Source of the DNA: Paramyrothecium sp. XJ0827
Lineage: Eukaryota > Ascomycota > Sordariomycetes > Hypocreales > Stachybotryaceae
DNA: 64,000 bases
Direction: 5' to 3'
Assembly (NCBI GenBank): GCA_020881915.1
Contig: JAJFPB010000003.1
Coordinates: forward strand, 4,650,001-4,714,000
Under the pieces are notes generated by a model, which ran no database searches, had not been told where the DNA came from, and saw only the letters and a program-made list of their open reading frames with translations. Of this stretch, positions 40,717 through 53,194 are shown piece by piece; position 1 is the first letter of the stretch, and every line of letters starts with the position of its first letter. The position numbers were made by a program, and so were the translations under genes.

Positions 40717-43700
40717 ATGGCTGAAGCAATCGGAATTGCCTCTGGCATCGCAGGCCTCGTCACTCTCGCCTTGAAGGTCACGGAGCTCAGCTATGGTTAC
40801 GTGTCGGACATACGCTCCGCTCAGAGCACCCAGAAGCAGTATCTACGAGAGCTCTCCGCTCTCACAGAGGTTCTGCTTCGCAGCGAAGAAGCCTTGAATG
40901 GCGCCGGAGACCACGGTTCCTCGCAGACCCGATCCACAGGCCTCTCTAAAGATGCAGTCTCCGACTGCGTCGAGGAGCTGGAGAGCCTTCGCACTGAGCT
41001 AGAAAAGCCTTCGCCGAGCATATTCTGGCCGTTGAAAGAAAGGTCTTTGAAGAAGCACGTCGAGAATTTCCACCGCTTTCGGAGCATGTTCTCGGACTTC
41101 CTCACTGCCCAGACTCTTATCACCGCGTCAGCCACCCATCGCGAGGTTTCGCGTTTGGCTGAGCAACATGATCATTCCGAGCTTCTCAAATGGATCGGCA
41201 CATCCAAAGACACTTCACGCTCCGTGCAGACACCCTTATCAGGAACGGGCCAGTGGTTTCTAACCTCCAAGGAATACCAGGACTGGGTTGCAGGCACCGG
41301 CCCGTCAATCTTGTGGTGCCACGGCCCGCCTGGTGTTGGTAAGTCGGCGCTTGCGTCGGTTGCGCTTCAGCATCTCAGTGAAACGCTCGAGCCAAGCACC
41401 GCTTGCATTCTGTCTTACTTCTGCGACTTTGCGAACCGCAAAGAACAAACGAAAGAGGAGATATGGAGACATTTCTTGATGCAAGCCCTCTCCCAAGGTC
41501 AACCAAGCACTGTGGAGCCACTCAAAAGACTGCACGAGCGACTAGGGAAACAACGATCTGCGACGTCAAATAACTTGTCTGAAGCCTTGTTGACAATATG
41601 CTCAAGCCAGCCAGTAATCCTCATCATGGATGGTCCAGATGAGTTAGAGAACTTGAAGGATTTGAAGGCCATCCTCGGACCATTCCTCAAAGCCAGCTGC
41701 AGGATTATGACCACGAGCCGCGACATTCCAGAGATACGGAATGTCATGGCTGCGGCATCCACACACGAGATTCAAGCCCATGAAGATGACCTGATAGCCT
41801 ATGTGACCAGCAAATTCGAGGAGAATGACATGGAAGACATACTGGAACGGCATCCGGATCTACGAGCCGATATTGTCGGAAAATCCAACAAAATGTGAGT
41901 CAGTACATGCCGATGCTGGCATTGGTAACTAACATTGGGCAAGCTTCTTAATTCTCAAGCTTCTGGTAGATGATGTTGTGGAAAGAACAACTGTCAAGCA
42001 GATGCGGAAAGCAATCCACTCCTACTCAGCGCACCTTGACATGGCTTTCGAATCGAGCCTTGACCGAATCAATGCTCAATCCAAGACGCAAAGAGCACTG
42101 GCTCACAGAGTCATGGGTTGGATCACTAACGCCGAACGAAAACTGCACCAACCGGAGCTAATCCACGGGCTGGCGGTTGAAGAAGGGAGCGATTCGATCG
42201 ACGACGAAGATCTGATAGCTAGTAAGACCATCCTGAAAGTGTGCGGGGGCCTCGTTGTGGCAAATGCACGGGACGGCACTCTAGAAATGGTGCACGCTAC
42301 TGTGTACACATGGTTTCGGAATCGAGGCAGTGGCATGAACCATGCAGACATAGCAGCGTCCTGCCTGAGATACCTGACGCTACGTCCTCTGGCAAATGGA
42401 CCAGCCACGTCCGCCACGGACATGGACCAGCGGATCAAAAGCCTGCCCTTTCTTGCGTATGCTTCTCAGAATTGGCGGAAACACGTCCTGGATGAGAGCA
42501 TCGAGTCCGAACTTGTCGACAAGATTGACACGCTGGTCGATAACCCCAGTTTTCGGTCAGCTGCGTTTCAAGCATTGAACTATAACCACCGTCTTGGAGA
42601 CTTTTCCCTAAGGCTAGCCACCTTCGAGTCCATACCTACTGGCCAAACAGCCTTGCACGTTACTTCCTATTGGAACCTGCCTCACAAAGTCTCAGTACTG
42701 TTGGAAGATGAACAGGATGTCAATGCGACAGACTCTCAGAGTTGGACCCCGCTACATTGGGCATGCTTTGGCCGAAGCCATGATGTCGTGCCGTTGCTGA
42801 TTACCCACGGTGCGGACGTAAATGCAAAGGATTCTGTTGGTTGGACACCTCTCTTCTGGGCAGCTTTGAATGGCGACACGGCCTTGGTGAAGCTTCTCGT
42901 TAAAGAAGGTTCAGCCACTTGGGAACAGGACAAGCACAACTGGACACCGCTCAGATGGGCAACAGCTGGGCAGAAGCAAGATGTTTTCGCGATTCTTGTT
43001 GAGGAGCATTCCAAGCTTTTGAAGGCCATCAAGAAATCACCGCTTCAACTGGTTAAGGATCTGAAACTGAGCAGTGCTCTTCGGCTTTGCGCTGCTGAGG
43101 ATGCGGAACAAGGAGCACTTGAGGAGCTTATGGAAGACGGCAGTGAATCCGACCTGAGAGAGAATATGAGCGATCTGATACAACCGAAACAAGAGGGCCG
43201 CACAACTTTCAGGAGACTATGGAAAACCGATTCCTTTGATCCACCTGTCGGAAACATATGGAGAACCATGACAAAGGCAGAGAGGGTGAATGGAGCCGAC
43301 TTCTACATACCTACAGATGGTGATGGAGTCAGATCCCCTGCGCATTGGAAAACTGGACTGTTGCATGCAGCCATTCGGGATAACAATCTCCTGGCTGTAA
43401 AATTGCTTCTTGAGCTTGGAGTAGATGTGAACGAGATGAATTATCGAGCTCCGCTCCACACAGCAGCCTTTCGCCAGGACCCCAGGTTTGCCGAAGTCGT
43501 GCTGCTGAACGGAGCTGATATAGAGGTACAAGATCATCAAAAGCTTACGGCATTGCAGCAAGCAGTAATGAATGGCTTCGAAGACACGGCCAGAATGTTG
43601 CTCGCAAAGGGAGCCAATGTGAACGCCTGCGTCGAGGTGGACAGCAAAGATCTTGGAAGGTGGCGTTTGCTGGAATACAAGGCATCTGCTTGCTTGACGC

Positions 43701-45586
43701 CGTTGATGCTTGCCACTGGCTTGATGCCAGCTGATGGCGACCCGGAACTCCCCGCTCGAATGGTCGGCCTACTTCTCGATGCAGGGGCAGATGTTCATAT
43801 TAAGTCATTTAGGCCTGAAGGCATGACCGCCTTACATTACGCGGCCAAGAAGGGCAACCCAAGAATTGTGAAAATGATTGCAGATGCCGGCGCGGATCCT
43901 CGGGCCCTCGACTCCTTCGGGCGGACAGCAGTTCATCATCTTGTTATCGGCAGCTGGCATTGTGTAAAAAAATACGATGCCAACGGCGACTACTTGCGTA
44001 CACCACTGACAGACTGTTTAATGCTGCTGAAAGATAAATGCGGCGTAGAGTATCTGAGCAAACCTGCCAAGTGGGAGGAAAGGTACCAGAAGGGGTACAA
44101 TTATTGGGCGCTCATGGATAGTCTTCATACTCCAATGTCTCTGGCAACCAATTTTGCCTCGATGGAGATCTTCTACCAGTTGCTGCGTCATGAGGCTCGA
44201 TTTGAGACGAACGTTTCGTTGTCTACCATGGTTGCTGGTCCGTATTTGGCGTTGCAGACGGAAGCGACGAGGTTTCTCGTGGAGCACGGAGCTACCTTTC
44301 CTCGCGATGCATGGTGGATGAATCAGATCTCGCCTTTCGCCTCCGATCGCACAATCACACCAAATGGGACTGAGAGGTTTGCGGCAATCCTCCGGCTGTT
44401 GATCCCCGTTGGTCTCAACATACACAATGCGGACTCCTCAGGGAAAACACTCCTCCACATGGCTTCTTCGCGGCAGGGCTCGCCTAAGCTGGCCCGAGAG
44501 TTGCTAGCACTCGGTGCTAGCCCAGTCTTACAGGATAATAAAGGCCTCGACTCCTTCTTGATAGCACTCATGCACGAGCAGCATGATACCTTGCAAGTTT
44601 TACTGGAACATGTTGAGAAGAATCCATCCAAAGACCATTGGACCCAGTATATTGTGAGCACTAAAGTGTCGCAAGAGACGGAGCCTACCGCGCTGGTTTG
44701 CTCGGCCATTAAAGCTGCTGGAGAAATTGACTCTATATGCAGGCCAAGCACATTGTTGTGCGAGGCGGCTGCTTCGGGACAAACGAGCCTTGTAAATGAG
44801 CTCATTTGCAAAGGTGCTGACCTGAACTTGGGTAATGGAAACGGACAACCGCCACTTCTTCTAGCAGCTGCTCAAGGACACGTCCATGTTCTAGAAAAGA
44901 TGATCGAAGCTGGTGCAGATGTAGGGCAACAGGATGCTACACAAAGGACAGCTTTGCACTTGGCAGCAGAAGGCAATCACGTCGAAATGGTGAAGCTGCT
45001 ACTCTCGAAAGGAGCAGACCTCAATGCCTCGGACTTTGATGGATGGCAACCGTTTCATTATGCGGCATTGAACGGCCATGTCGACGTTGGACGAGTCCTC
45101 ATCGAAAATGGCACCTCGCTCTCTGCCCGGACTCTGCGGTGGTCTCAACACCTTGATCGTAATCGACCCTCCAGATTCTGGATGAAAGACCCATGGGTCG
45201 GCACGCCACTGCACCTTGCCACAATGTCAGGCAGCATAGAGCTTGTGAGAATGATGTTTGAGAAAGGGGACGTGGACGTAAACGCGCGAGCGGATGACCA
45301 CGAAGTCGACGAGAGTGAAGGGAAGTGGTGGGGGAGGACTCGTCAGCCGACGCCGGGCTCAGGTCCCTCTGCTTTGCATACGGCACTCGACACAACCAAG
45401 TTCTATGGAAGACGCGGGTCTCATTTGGATAGGGGAAGGCTGGAGATTGCCACATTGTTGATCGAGCACGGCGCGGATGTCCAGGGTGTGGCAAACCATC
45501 TTAGATTGGAAGATTTGCCAAAATTCAAGGAGTTCCCAGACTTGTGGGACAAGATACGGGTTGGCATTACTTTCAAGGAGGGGTAA
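40717..45586 (+). CDS. NLR-like STAND protein: N-terminal helical domain, NACHT, ankyrin repeats
   Basis: CDS join(40717..41894,41944..45586), 1,606 aa; the 49-nt intron has a TAACTAAC branch region. Residues 1-150 match the fungal N-terminal domain of STAND proteins (MAEAIGIASGIAGLVTLALK, helical). The NACHT NTPase follows: Walker A GPPGVGKS (203-210), Walker B ILIMDGPDEL (301-310), then MTTSRD. A winged-helix-like part (about 445-530) follows. From about 620 to the end there are many ankyrin repeats (WTPLHWACFG, GMTALHYAAKKGNPRIV, RTALHLAAEGNHVEMVKLLL), some degenerate. Such proteins are presumed intracellular receptors that oligomerise on ligand binding and trigger cell death or defence, including non-self recognition. 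No internal stops are present, so the gene appears intact. The ligand is unknown. Confidence 0.9.
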
Positions 45587-45775
45587 TCCTGGCCGTGTGC
45601 AATTTGTGTGAGTTTTCGGTAAGAAGTGTATAGAGAAGGAGACTTAACACGGGCAAACATTTTTATATATGGGTATGCAGAAGCGTTTGGCTTCTTCTGA
45701 ACTATAGACAAGAATTCAACTTCCATTGCTCCAGTCTTTCCGTGACCCCCAGGAGTCACCCTGGAGAAGGACGTC

Positions 45776-46596
45776 TCAAGCGGCGGGAAACGAGCCGTCG
45801 TCCGACCGCTTGCATCCGGAGATTGCAGTGATCTGCGACGGACACTGGACTTGCTCAAAGTCGAAGTTCGGGTTGTCGGCGTTCTGAAACCAGTCGAACC
45901 GCCACTGGCAGCCGGCCCTGAGGGCGTCGGGCATCTGGTCGCACTCGTCGCGGGACGAGACGCCGCCGTACTGGGCGCCGGGGATGCTGCCGTACTGCGG
46001 CGTGCAGCCGTCGAAGAGCCCGACGCCGCCGCCGGGCATGAGTATGTCGAAGTGGTTGTTGGAGATGTCGCCGCCGGTGTTGGTGGACTGCACGATCATG
46101 GTCTTGCCGGCGACGGGTCCGTCGGTGAATGTCAACCTGGGAAGGCTGTCAGCAAGAGAGCTAGCCACGGGATGCGCTCAGGGGTTTGCTTTTCGTACTT
46201 GTAGCAAGCGCAGCACCAACTCGACTCGGTCTCGCCGTTGATGGCGGTCGCGGCGAAACCATAGGCCAGCTGGTCATCGACGGCGAACGGAGACATGTTG
46301 GAGCAGGTGAAGGCGGAGCCGCCGTCGCAGCCGCTCGTGGCACCTGGGTCGCTGAGGGGGTTGTTCTGCTTGTTGCAAGTTTGGACGGGGGCGTTGACGG
46401 GAGCCTTGTCAGGCCAGGAGCAGGAGGGCTTGCAGCAGTCCCAGTAGCTGGATGCTGGGTCAGGACGCGAATCGGAACCGGTGACTGATTGACTGGGATA
46501 GACTTACCGTGTGGACTTGCCACTGCCACTTGCAGCAAGACCTGGAGCAGCCAGAGAGACTGCAACAGCTCCGATCTGTACAAAAGACTGACGCAT
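45776..46596 (-). CDS. Secreted endoglucanase, glycoside hydrolase family 45
   Basis: Complement of join(45776..46136,46199..46447,46508..46596), 232 aa. It hydrolyses beta-1,4-glucan (cellulose) with inversion, outside the cell. Signal peptide about 1-21 ([21 protein letters not shown]). The catalytic Asp of the signature [12 protein letters not shown] and the second Asp in [10 protein letters not shown] are present, as are the many cysteines of the GH45 barrel ([30 protein letters not shown]). It is closely similar to the Humicola EGV type but has no cellulose-binding module or linker. Introns of 60 and 62 nt restore STR-YWD and CYK-LTF. A TATA-like CATAAAT lies about 50 nt upstream. It converges on the NLR-like gene. 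Confidence 0.94.
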
Positions 46597-49126
46597 CTTG
46601 AGTCTCCGGATACTAGGGTGAATCGAGTATGAGCCAAGTTGAGATGGATTTATGGAGATCCCACAGTTTCAAGCGAGGCAACATCCTTTCTTATGAGTCC
46701 TCCATTTCACCAAGTCCAAGTACCGTGTCCAAGCTATGACGGCTTGTAATACTTGCTCATTCATGCTAAACTACCCGAAAGAGGTTACTCTTCGCGGTCG
46801 ACTGCAGGCAGTGGAGGAGCAGGTGGGTTCCGGGAAGCTGCATCCTTGTAAGTCTTGTGATTACATGGATAGCACGTCGATCACTCAAGCCCTTTGCGGC
46901 AGCACGTTCCGGGAATTCGGTCATTGGAACGTTCTTTGTGGCCGTGGGCTCAGAAGAAAACAAGGGAAGTGGCGCTCTGGGGCAGAGGAGCCAAGGAATG
47001 GTGAAACCGGTTGTTTAATATACCCCAGTAGCGCGCATTTGTTTCCTCCACCGTCTTGTTCCCCGCCGCTTGGCTGTCTCCACGACGGAAGCTAGAGTTG
47101 TGGTGCGTTAACGGACATGATCAGCGTGGTTGGTCAGGCGAGGCGCGCATAAATTGACTAAAGGCGAACCGGGGGAAGAAATGGACACTTTGCTCCGATG
47201 TTCCGCGACTTCCGTAGTTACTGGGATGTCGTGTCGAAATGTTGCATGGCATCACATCTCGGCAGTGCTTTGTGGATCAAGTGCAACTATATGTAAGTAG
47301 CCCTGGATTTCCTCTTGGCACATAGGATGACCTGATCTATATCACATACTCTTGTAAGGACTTAGAGTCTTCGGACATAACTGAGATGTATTTTGCTAAA
47401 TGATTTCTTATCCGAAACCTTGATCCTCGGCTTCAACGCGTCTCTGCAACAGCGACTCAAGCTCGCGCACCTTTTCTTCGAGCTATGTAATGTGTGCATT
47501 GGCTCTTTGCTCGTTGCCGACGGCGTGTCTGCGAGATGCATTACTTGGAGGGCATAGACTCTCGAGACACTAAGATCTACAGGAAGGAGAATTATTTATG
47601 GTTTGAGGATTGGTGACATAGCTTCTACCGCTGACCCTTCGCAATCATTGCTACCCGGAAACAATACGCACCTGCGTTTCGATTGAAGGCAGTTCATGCA
47701 CGCTTGGCCGCAGGCAGCGGAGCGAGCTGGATCTCGGGGTTCATCGATCATCACGATTGACCCAAAATATTCATGAAACAGAAGCCCAGCTCTTGTCTTC
47801 AAATATTACTTGCAGTTGTGGCGATTCTTCATTTTGTTTCAAGTACGTCGTCATAAATAAGTTGCCTCAGACAAGAAAACAATATGCGCCGGGCAGTTCA
47901 TGCATTATTGATCAGTTTTTAGGGTGGACCAAGTACCAGAACGGTAAGAGTTAATGCGCAGCTCGGCTTATTTTTTGCTTCATCGTACGGTATGCAGTAA
48001 GGGTGATTCTCTGGGGTTAGGGTGCAAAAGAGGGAGTGCCGGCCCACGTCACGTTGATGACAGGCGAAGCAGGTACGGTGATATCAATATTGGCTTCTTC
48101 CCGACCAAACGCTTGAGTTTTCTATTCTTTATGTACAGATCGTTGAAGTATTCACTGGCATCTTATTACTCTGTCTGCAGGACCAACGACCCCTTCAGAA
48201 ATTGATAAAAGTCTTAGTGACAGGTACTCGCAACCGCTTTCTCTGCCTCCAACCAGTGATGCACGCGTTGGAAATCCCCTCGCCATCATATTGACTCTGA
48301 CAATCATCGCAGTGATTTGCGTGCGGCTCTTTCTTTGTCAAACAAGTTTCTGCTGCGAGGTTATAAGACTGCTACCCAGTTTTTAGCAATACAAGGTCTG
48401 CCACGAGAAATGGGACGAAAAGGTTGCCGGTCAACGTAAGCCACGGTACTTGGCAATTATATGCAATCGAATGACTGATGGAGTAATGTCCAATGTGCCA
48501 GTCGAGTACGCTGCTTTTGTAACGTCAAGATTTCCCGAATATGAGATGGGGTTACGACTACAGCCTCTGTGCATGGAGCAGACACCGCCCGGCCAAGCGA
48601 ATATTCATGGACTTTGGAGGAACAGATTCTAGGCACCTAGTAGTTTAGATTTATGTGTAAAAACTTTTCGCGCAACGTCCAGAAATGACAGTGCTACGGC
48701 CGGAAATACAAAACTTCGAACGCTGCTTGTTTAGATCCTTGGTACCCCTGATCAACCAACATGTGATAGTACAGAGCATCTTGAACATGTAGAGTTATTA
48801 AATCACTGTGCACACGCTTCATTCCCCAGTAATTAAGGAGTTCGAGTCTTCAGAAAAAGCTTATTCCTATTGCAATCCATACAAAACCAAGTGCACATAA
48901 CATTCTGGGAGCCATAACGGCCTAGATACAACCAGATCCTCCACCTTACAGCACGGCCTAACAGCAACTGGTATTGATCGTGACTAAGGAGTGTCTGGTC
49001 CAGCTCGCAAAGAAGTCACAACCTATAATTCACCGGCATCCCGGCTGATCTTCCAGTAATACCACATGCCATTTCCTAGCCTAGCTTACGAAGAAGGCAT
49101 AGAGACCCCGTGTGAATGACTGCAGC
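46597..49126. other. Intergenic region containing a broken regulator gene
   Basis: 2.5 kb between two minus-strand hydrolase genes. Apart from the pseudogene at 47408-47751, only short, mostly AT-rich frames occur (47800-49000) and none is called. A 119-codon plus-strand frame at 46736-47095 lies in the GH45 promoter and looks accidental. Confidence 0.45.
47408..47751 (-). pseudogene. Truncated Zn(II)2Cys6 transcription factor
   Basis: MIDEPRDPARSAACGQACMNC then LQSKRRC and NDCE give the first four cysteines of a Zn(II)2Cys6 cluster with the usual K-RRC core. About 140 nt downstream, another frame reads C-PPSNASRRHAV followed by HIT, a TAG stop (47483-47485) and LEEKVRELESLLQRR, the coiled-coil linker expected after the cluster. 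The stop sits where Gln is usual (CAG to TAG, a C-to-T change). The second half of the cluster is short of residues, and after the coiled coil the frame ends with nothing recognisable behind it. I infer a gene broken by a stop, a small deletion and loss of the whole 3' part. Confidence 0.6.
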
Positions 49127-49822
49127 TTAGATGGGCGGAACGTTGACCCAGAAGCGGGTATCGTCAGAACGATACTTGGAATTGGAGTCAATCTGAGACT
49201 GGATCCACTGAATGGCTGACTTGTAATTCCTGATGTCTTGGGTGTTGGGATTGGCGAGACCTGAGGCACCGTTACGGTGGCCAGCAAACCACTTGTCGTA
49301 CCCATAGTAGCTTTGGCAATCCCAACGCGCCGCTACGTCGGCATAGATATCCGAGCTAATAGAAAAATCAGCGACTTCGGCCTTGAAACCTTTTCTATGG
49401 GTTTACTAACTTGAGCTTCGCTCCGTTGTTCCACTGGCTAGTGCTCTGGCCAACAAAGCCCGCACGAGAAGCGCAGACTCGCAGCATTCCCCAGTTTTGC
49501 TTGAACAAGCCAAAGTTCGCGGCATCGTCTCGCTTGTTATCACCTACATACATCAGGACCACTGCACGTTTTCCAGAATTGACCACCTCATACCGTATGC
49601 ATAATTCGTGGACATCCGTTCAGTCTCCAGCATGGCAATCGCAAGATCGAGACTGTTGCCGCCTGCATTGAGGATCGCCTGTTTTCGGCTGCCCAGGCCT
49701 GAAACACTGTAAGACCCTCGATCACTCTGACGAGCCTGCAGGTCATTCTCAGCCGTGACGAGCGGAGAGGCCCAAGCTGGGGCCAGGAGGCACAAGGGCG
49801 CAAGGAATTTGAACAACTGCAT
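49127..49822 (-). CDS. Secreted beta-mannanase-like enzyme, GH134 family (probable)
   Basis: Complement of join(49127..49355,49411..49543,49594..49822), 196 aa. Signal peptide about 1-19 (MQLFKFLAPLCLLAPAWAS). The mature part (SYSVSGLGSRKQAILNAGG, AIAMLETERM, then DDAANFGLFKQNWGMLR, YYGYDKWFAGHRNG, DDTRFWVNV) matches, from my knowledge of the family, the small lysozyme-fold GH134 beta-1,4-mannanases. The Glu in AMLETE and an Asp twelve residues later agree with the spacing of the catalytic acid and base there. It would cut mannan outside the cell. Introns of 50 and 55 nt restore YAYG-DN and LNSDIY, and exon lengths sum correctly. If the family assignment is wrong, it is still a secreted small enzyme-like protein. 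Confidence 0.78.
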
Positions 49823-51141
49823 TTTGAAGAACTTGTAAGACTGCGAGACCTGCTGGTTTGACTTCTAGTTCTAAGCTGGCCAAATGCCATCCTTTTATGT
49901 CGAACGTTGATCCTCTCCTCATGCTTGAGATCTCCTTGAGTTTGAACTAGAGCCGTAAGACAATACACATAGATTGAACACTACTTTGCAACTGCCAGGG
50001 ACCTCGTGGCGCGTCGTGGGTTCTGCCGTAGTTCGGCAGAGAAAGGATCTCATCACCAGCCATCCTGGTCTATATTACAGCCGATCCGATCTGGAAATTA
50101 TGAGTACCAGGAGCTGCTTCATCCGCAACCAGACTTTGAAGTTCAGAGCTCACCGAAATGAGCCGCCAATTGCATCATCAAGTTGATGCAACAAGGTCAT
50201 GAGCCCCATCACAACCAGGATCCAACAGACCTTTCCCCGCGCCCGGTGAACAAACCCGATCCATGCCAAGGCCGTACCCAGGCGGTTTTATATAATACCG
50301 AGCCGGGTACGCTCCAATCAGATAATACTTCAAGTCCGAAAGCAGTTCCCACGAGTTTCACATTGGATAACTAGTCGTTGGGACATTCGCTTACGCCGCG
50401 GGTTGGATGCCACTTGCCGCCTAGTCTTGCCTCAAGACCGAAAGGGGAGCGGAAGCAAAGGCTCCGTGCTTTGAAGAGGTCTGGCGCGTAACTTCCCGGA
50501 CCGACAGTTCGGCCAAGAAGGTGGGAGCCAGATGCTCCGCTTCATGCTCCCTTTATTGGCTACCAGTGACCCCTTCAACACCATGTCCTCCGAACAATAC
50601 GATTACGCGGATTGCTCTTGGGAGTTACCTCCTCGTGAATGCGGTCGTACATCCCCTTTAGGACCTTCTGTCCTGCACCGTGATGCGCGGTGCAAGCCTC
50701 CTCCGTGTGCAAGAATCTCGACCTTTCACAGCAATTTTGCCATTGGAATACTCCACGAATAGGTGCCTCATCTTCACCTCCAGTTCTGAGTTATGCACCC
50801 CAGAGTTGGCTTAGGCTTTCTTGATTGGAGTGCCTGCCCCATTCTGCGTAGGTTGGTGTTGTGCTCCTTCTTCCTCGGTTAGTTCGATTTCTGCTTTTGG
50901 ACATGCATCGCTGCGGAACACGGGCATGGCATGCACTTGGGTTGGGCTTCTGCATACAGCCTTTATTGATACATTCCCTCGCACACTCCTTAGAGGTGCA
51001 CACGAATGCATCCGAGTTTTAGGCATGACATTTGTTTTGATCAACTATGTACCTCCACTCGTTCTGGCGATCGGAAATCTTGAGGCCGGCAGACAACACC
51101 TGACCACTCTAACCACATCAAGCAGGGATTACATGCAGAGC
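49823..51141. other. Intergenic region
   Basis: 1.3 kb upstream of the GH134-like gene and downstream of the GH12 gene. A TATA-like CATAAAAGG on the minus strand lies about 70 nt before the GH134-like ATG. Small frames (50532-51285) lack protein-like features. Confidence 0.45.
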
Positions 51142-52311
51142 TCAAATTACATCCGCCTGGTACTTGGACACGTCAAAGTAGGCAGGTCCTCCCGTGAACG
51201 CTTCCGTGCCGAACTGATAAACTGTGCGGTTGTTAGCTTGGTTGCATACATACGCTTCTTTCTTCTACAAAGTCGACCTACTTAGCATGTATTGCTCCTC
51301 TGCAGGGAAAGCATATGTCTTGACCAAGTAGTTGAAGAAGTCCTTGACATCAGCGCTGAACTTGTAGATAGGGCCGTTGGCAGGCAGGAAGCTGTAGACC
51401 CTCATCGCGCCGTTCCATCCCGTGTACAAGTTCCAGGTATAACCTGCAAGGTTGACCTGTCCCACGGGGGAGCCAGTTGGAGACTCGGTGATGGGCCAGA
51501 TCCCTCCGTAAACCCCAAGCCTAGACGGGGTAGATTAGATGATTGTGACATATTATTGTGTATTGACCGAGCAGAGAACTATCACAGAATTAACATTGCG
51601 ACGTACCAAATCATCAACTCATACTGTCCGTTGGCATTGCTATGGTTTGGGTCTGTATGGGTGAAGATGTCGTAGGCAACATTTGCTCGCATGTTGGTAA
51701 TGTTGTAGGACCAGTCGACTGTGGTGGGAAGACGACTGATCTCCGCGACCCGTTTTCGGGTGAATGTGCGGTCTGAGTAGATGTAGCTCTTGACCGTATT
51801 CTGGTCACCTTGCCATTTCCAGTCAGAGCTGAAGGCGATTCCGTTGCCCGATGGGCCATTGTAGTAAGTGCACTGGGAGCCACTAGTTGCCGTTCCAATG
51901 CCCACAGGTTGTTCAGTAGCGAATACCCCTGTGCAGCGTGGTATGCATACTGACTGCATAACGACGCCAAAGGAGTAGGCTTGGTCGGACCCTGCGAGGT
52001 GGTAGTGGTTGGCTTCGGGTTGGACGAGCCTGGCACACACTGGGAGTACCCTGATATGACCCTGGGGTCAATAATCTGTGGCCAGGTCAAAGCATGGCTA
52101 TGAAAGCTTACAATCGTTCTGGTGTTCGCAAACCAGACCGGCCTGACAAGTAGTGGCCCCGGTCCATCCAATGCCTAGATACGAGTATGAGCACATCTCA
52201 GAATATTCGTGTCACGGACTTGTCCCACTAACCACCGCACTGGGTCCAGGCTCCACCCCGAGCCAGCACAGGCACCGCGACAGTTACAAGAGTGAGTGCG
52301 AGCTTCAACAT
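51142..52311 (-). CDS. Secreted GH12 endoglucanase/xyloglucanase with N-terminal CBM1
   Basis: Complement of join(51142..51221,51282..51520,51607..51928,51991..52050,52112..52174,52233..52311), 280 aa. Signal peptide about 1-17 ([17 protein letters not shown]). It is followed by a fungal cellulose-binding module, family 1 ([28 protein letters not shown]), split by two introns, then a Thr/Ser/Pro linker and a GH12 domain. The nucleophile Glu is in GQYELMIW and the acid/base Glu in [14 protein letters not shown]. It acts on beta-1,4-glucan or xyloglucan outside the cell; the sequence does not decide which. The intron at 51929-51990 in the linker has a weak donor (GTCCGA) but is needed to change frame. 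All other junctions are clear, and the sum is a multiple of three. Confidence 0.92.
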
Positions 52312-53194
52312 CTCGAACACTTGGCGAGACGGAGTTGGTTGATTGAAGTTCAAAGACATGGAGTTGGGATGCATTATATACCAAGGGATTGCGGCACGTA
52401 TCTGAGGTGATACCCAACATGGCATTGATGCATACGAGGCGATGGTGAGTGGCGTGCTCTGCAAGCGGAACTCGAGCCTCCGTTTTATAGCAACCTCAAG
52501 CTCTTCAAAGGTTTGTCTCGAAGAAGCAAGCACTTCGTTCCTACCTCTGCTGTGGTCCTTCCGTGTTTTCATGTAACCTTCTCGCTCCTGTTGGCGCCTA
52601 TTGGTCCTTCAATGAAGAGTGCTGTGGAGTATTAATTTATCCATCATGTCGTATCTTGCTTTACCTAATCTGTCTCACATACTTGATAAAGACTTGTGAT
52701 CTTGGGACATGTTCAATCTGAATAACCGAGTTGCATTTTGCCAATTGGTTCCTTGTTTAGCGCTAACATGTGCTGTGTAAGTAATGTCAGTTACAACATT
52801 GCTTGTGTGAGGCTTGGACAGGTTAAAAGCCATGCCCAGCATCTTGATCTACTACGAAGACCATCTAATCCCTTTGCGGTGCTTCATAACTCGACCAACG
52901 ACGTGATTGAAAATTGTTGTGCATGAGAGATCATCACATCGCACCGCCCCAACCGAAGCGCTGCCTGCATGTTGATGCTAATTGGCCATCAAATCGTGAT
53001 GACAGGGCAAAAATCTTCCATCGCACAGCTAGAAACAACAAATCGTGCCGTAAACACGTGCGCTGGACTATTGAGTTAGGTGTCTTAGGCAGCAGCCTTA
53101 TTCGCAACCTGTAAATTGTCATCCTTCCATTTCTCTCAACCTTCTCTCATTTTCAAACCCCTACAAATCCTCCGCTAGATCTCGAAGTCTCCGA
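52312..53194. other. Divergent intergenic region
   Basis: 883 nt between the divergent GH12 and phosphotransferase genes, so it carries both promoters. No gene seen. Confidence 0.45.
52373..52380 (-). promoter_or_regulatory. TATA box of the GH12 gene
   Basis: TATATAAT on the minus strand, about 62 nt upstream of the GH12 start codon; position and sequence fit a core promoter element. Confidence 0.5.

Noticed and set aside
46736..47095. 119-codon plus-strand frame with cysteines upstream of GH45
   Set aside because: No signal peptide or domain; it sits in the GH45 promoter and appears accidental.
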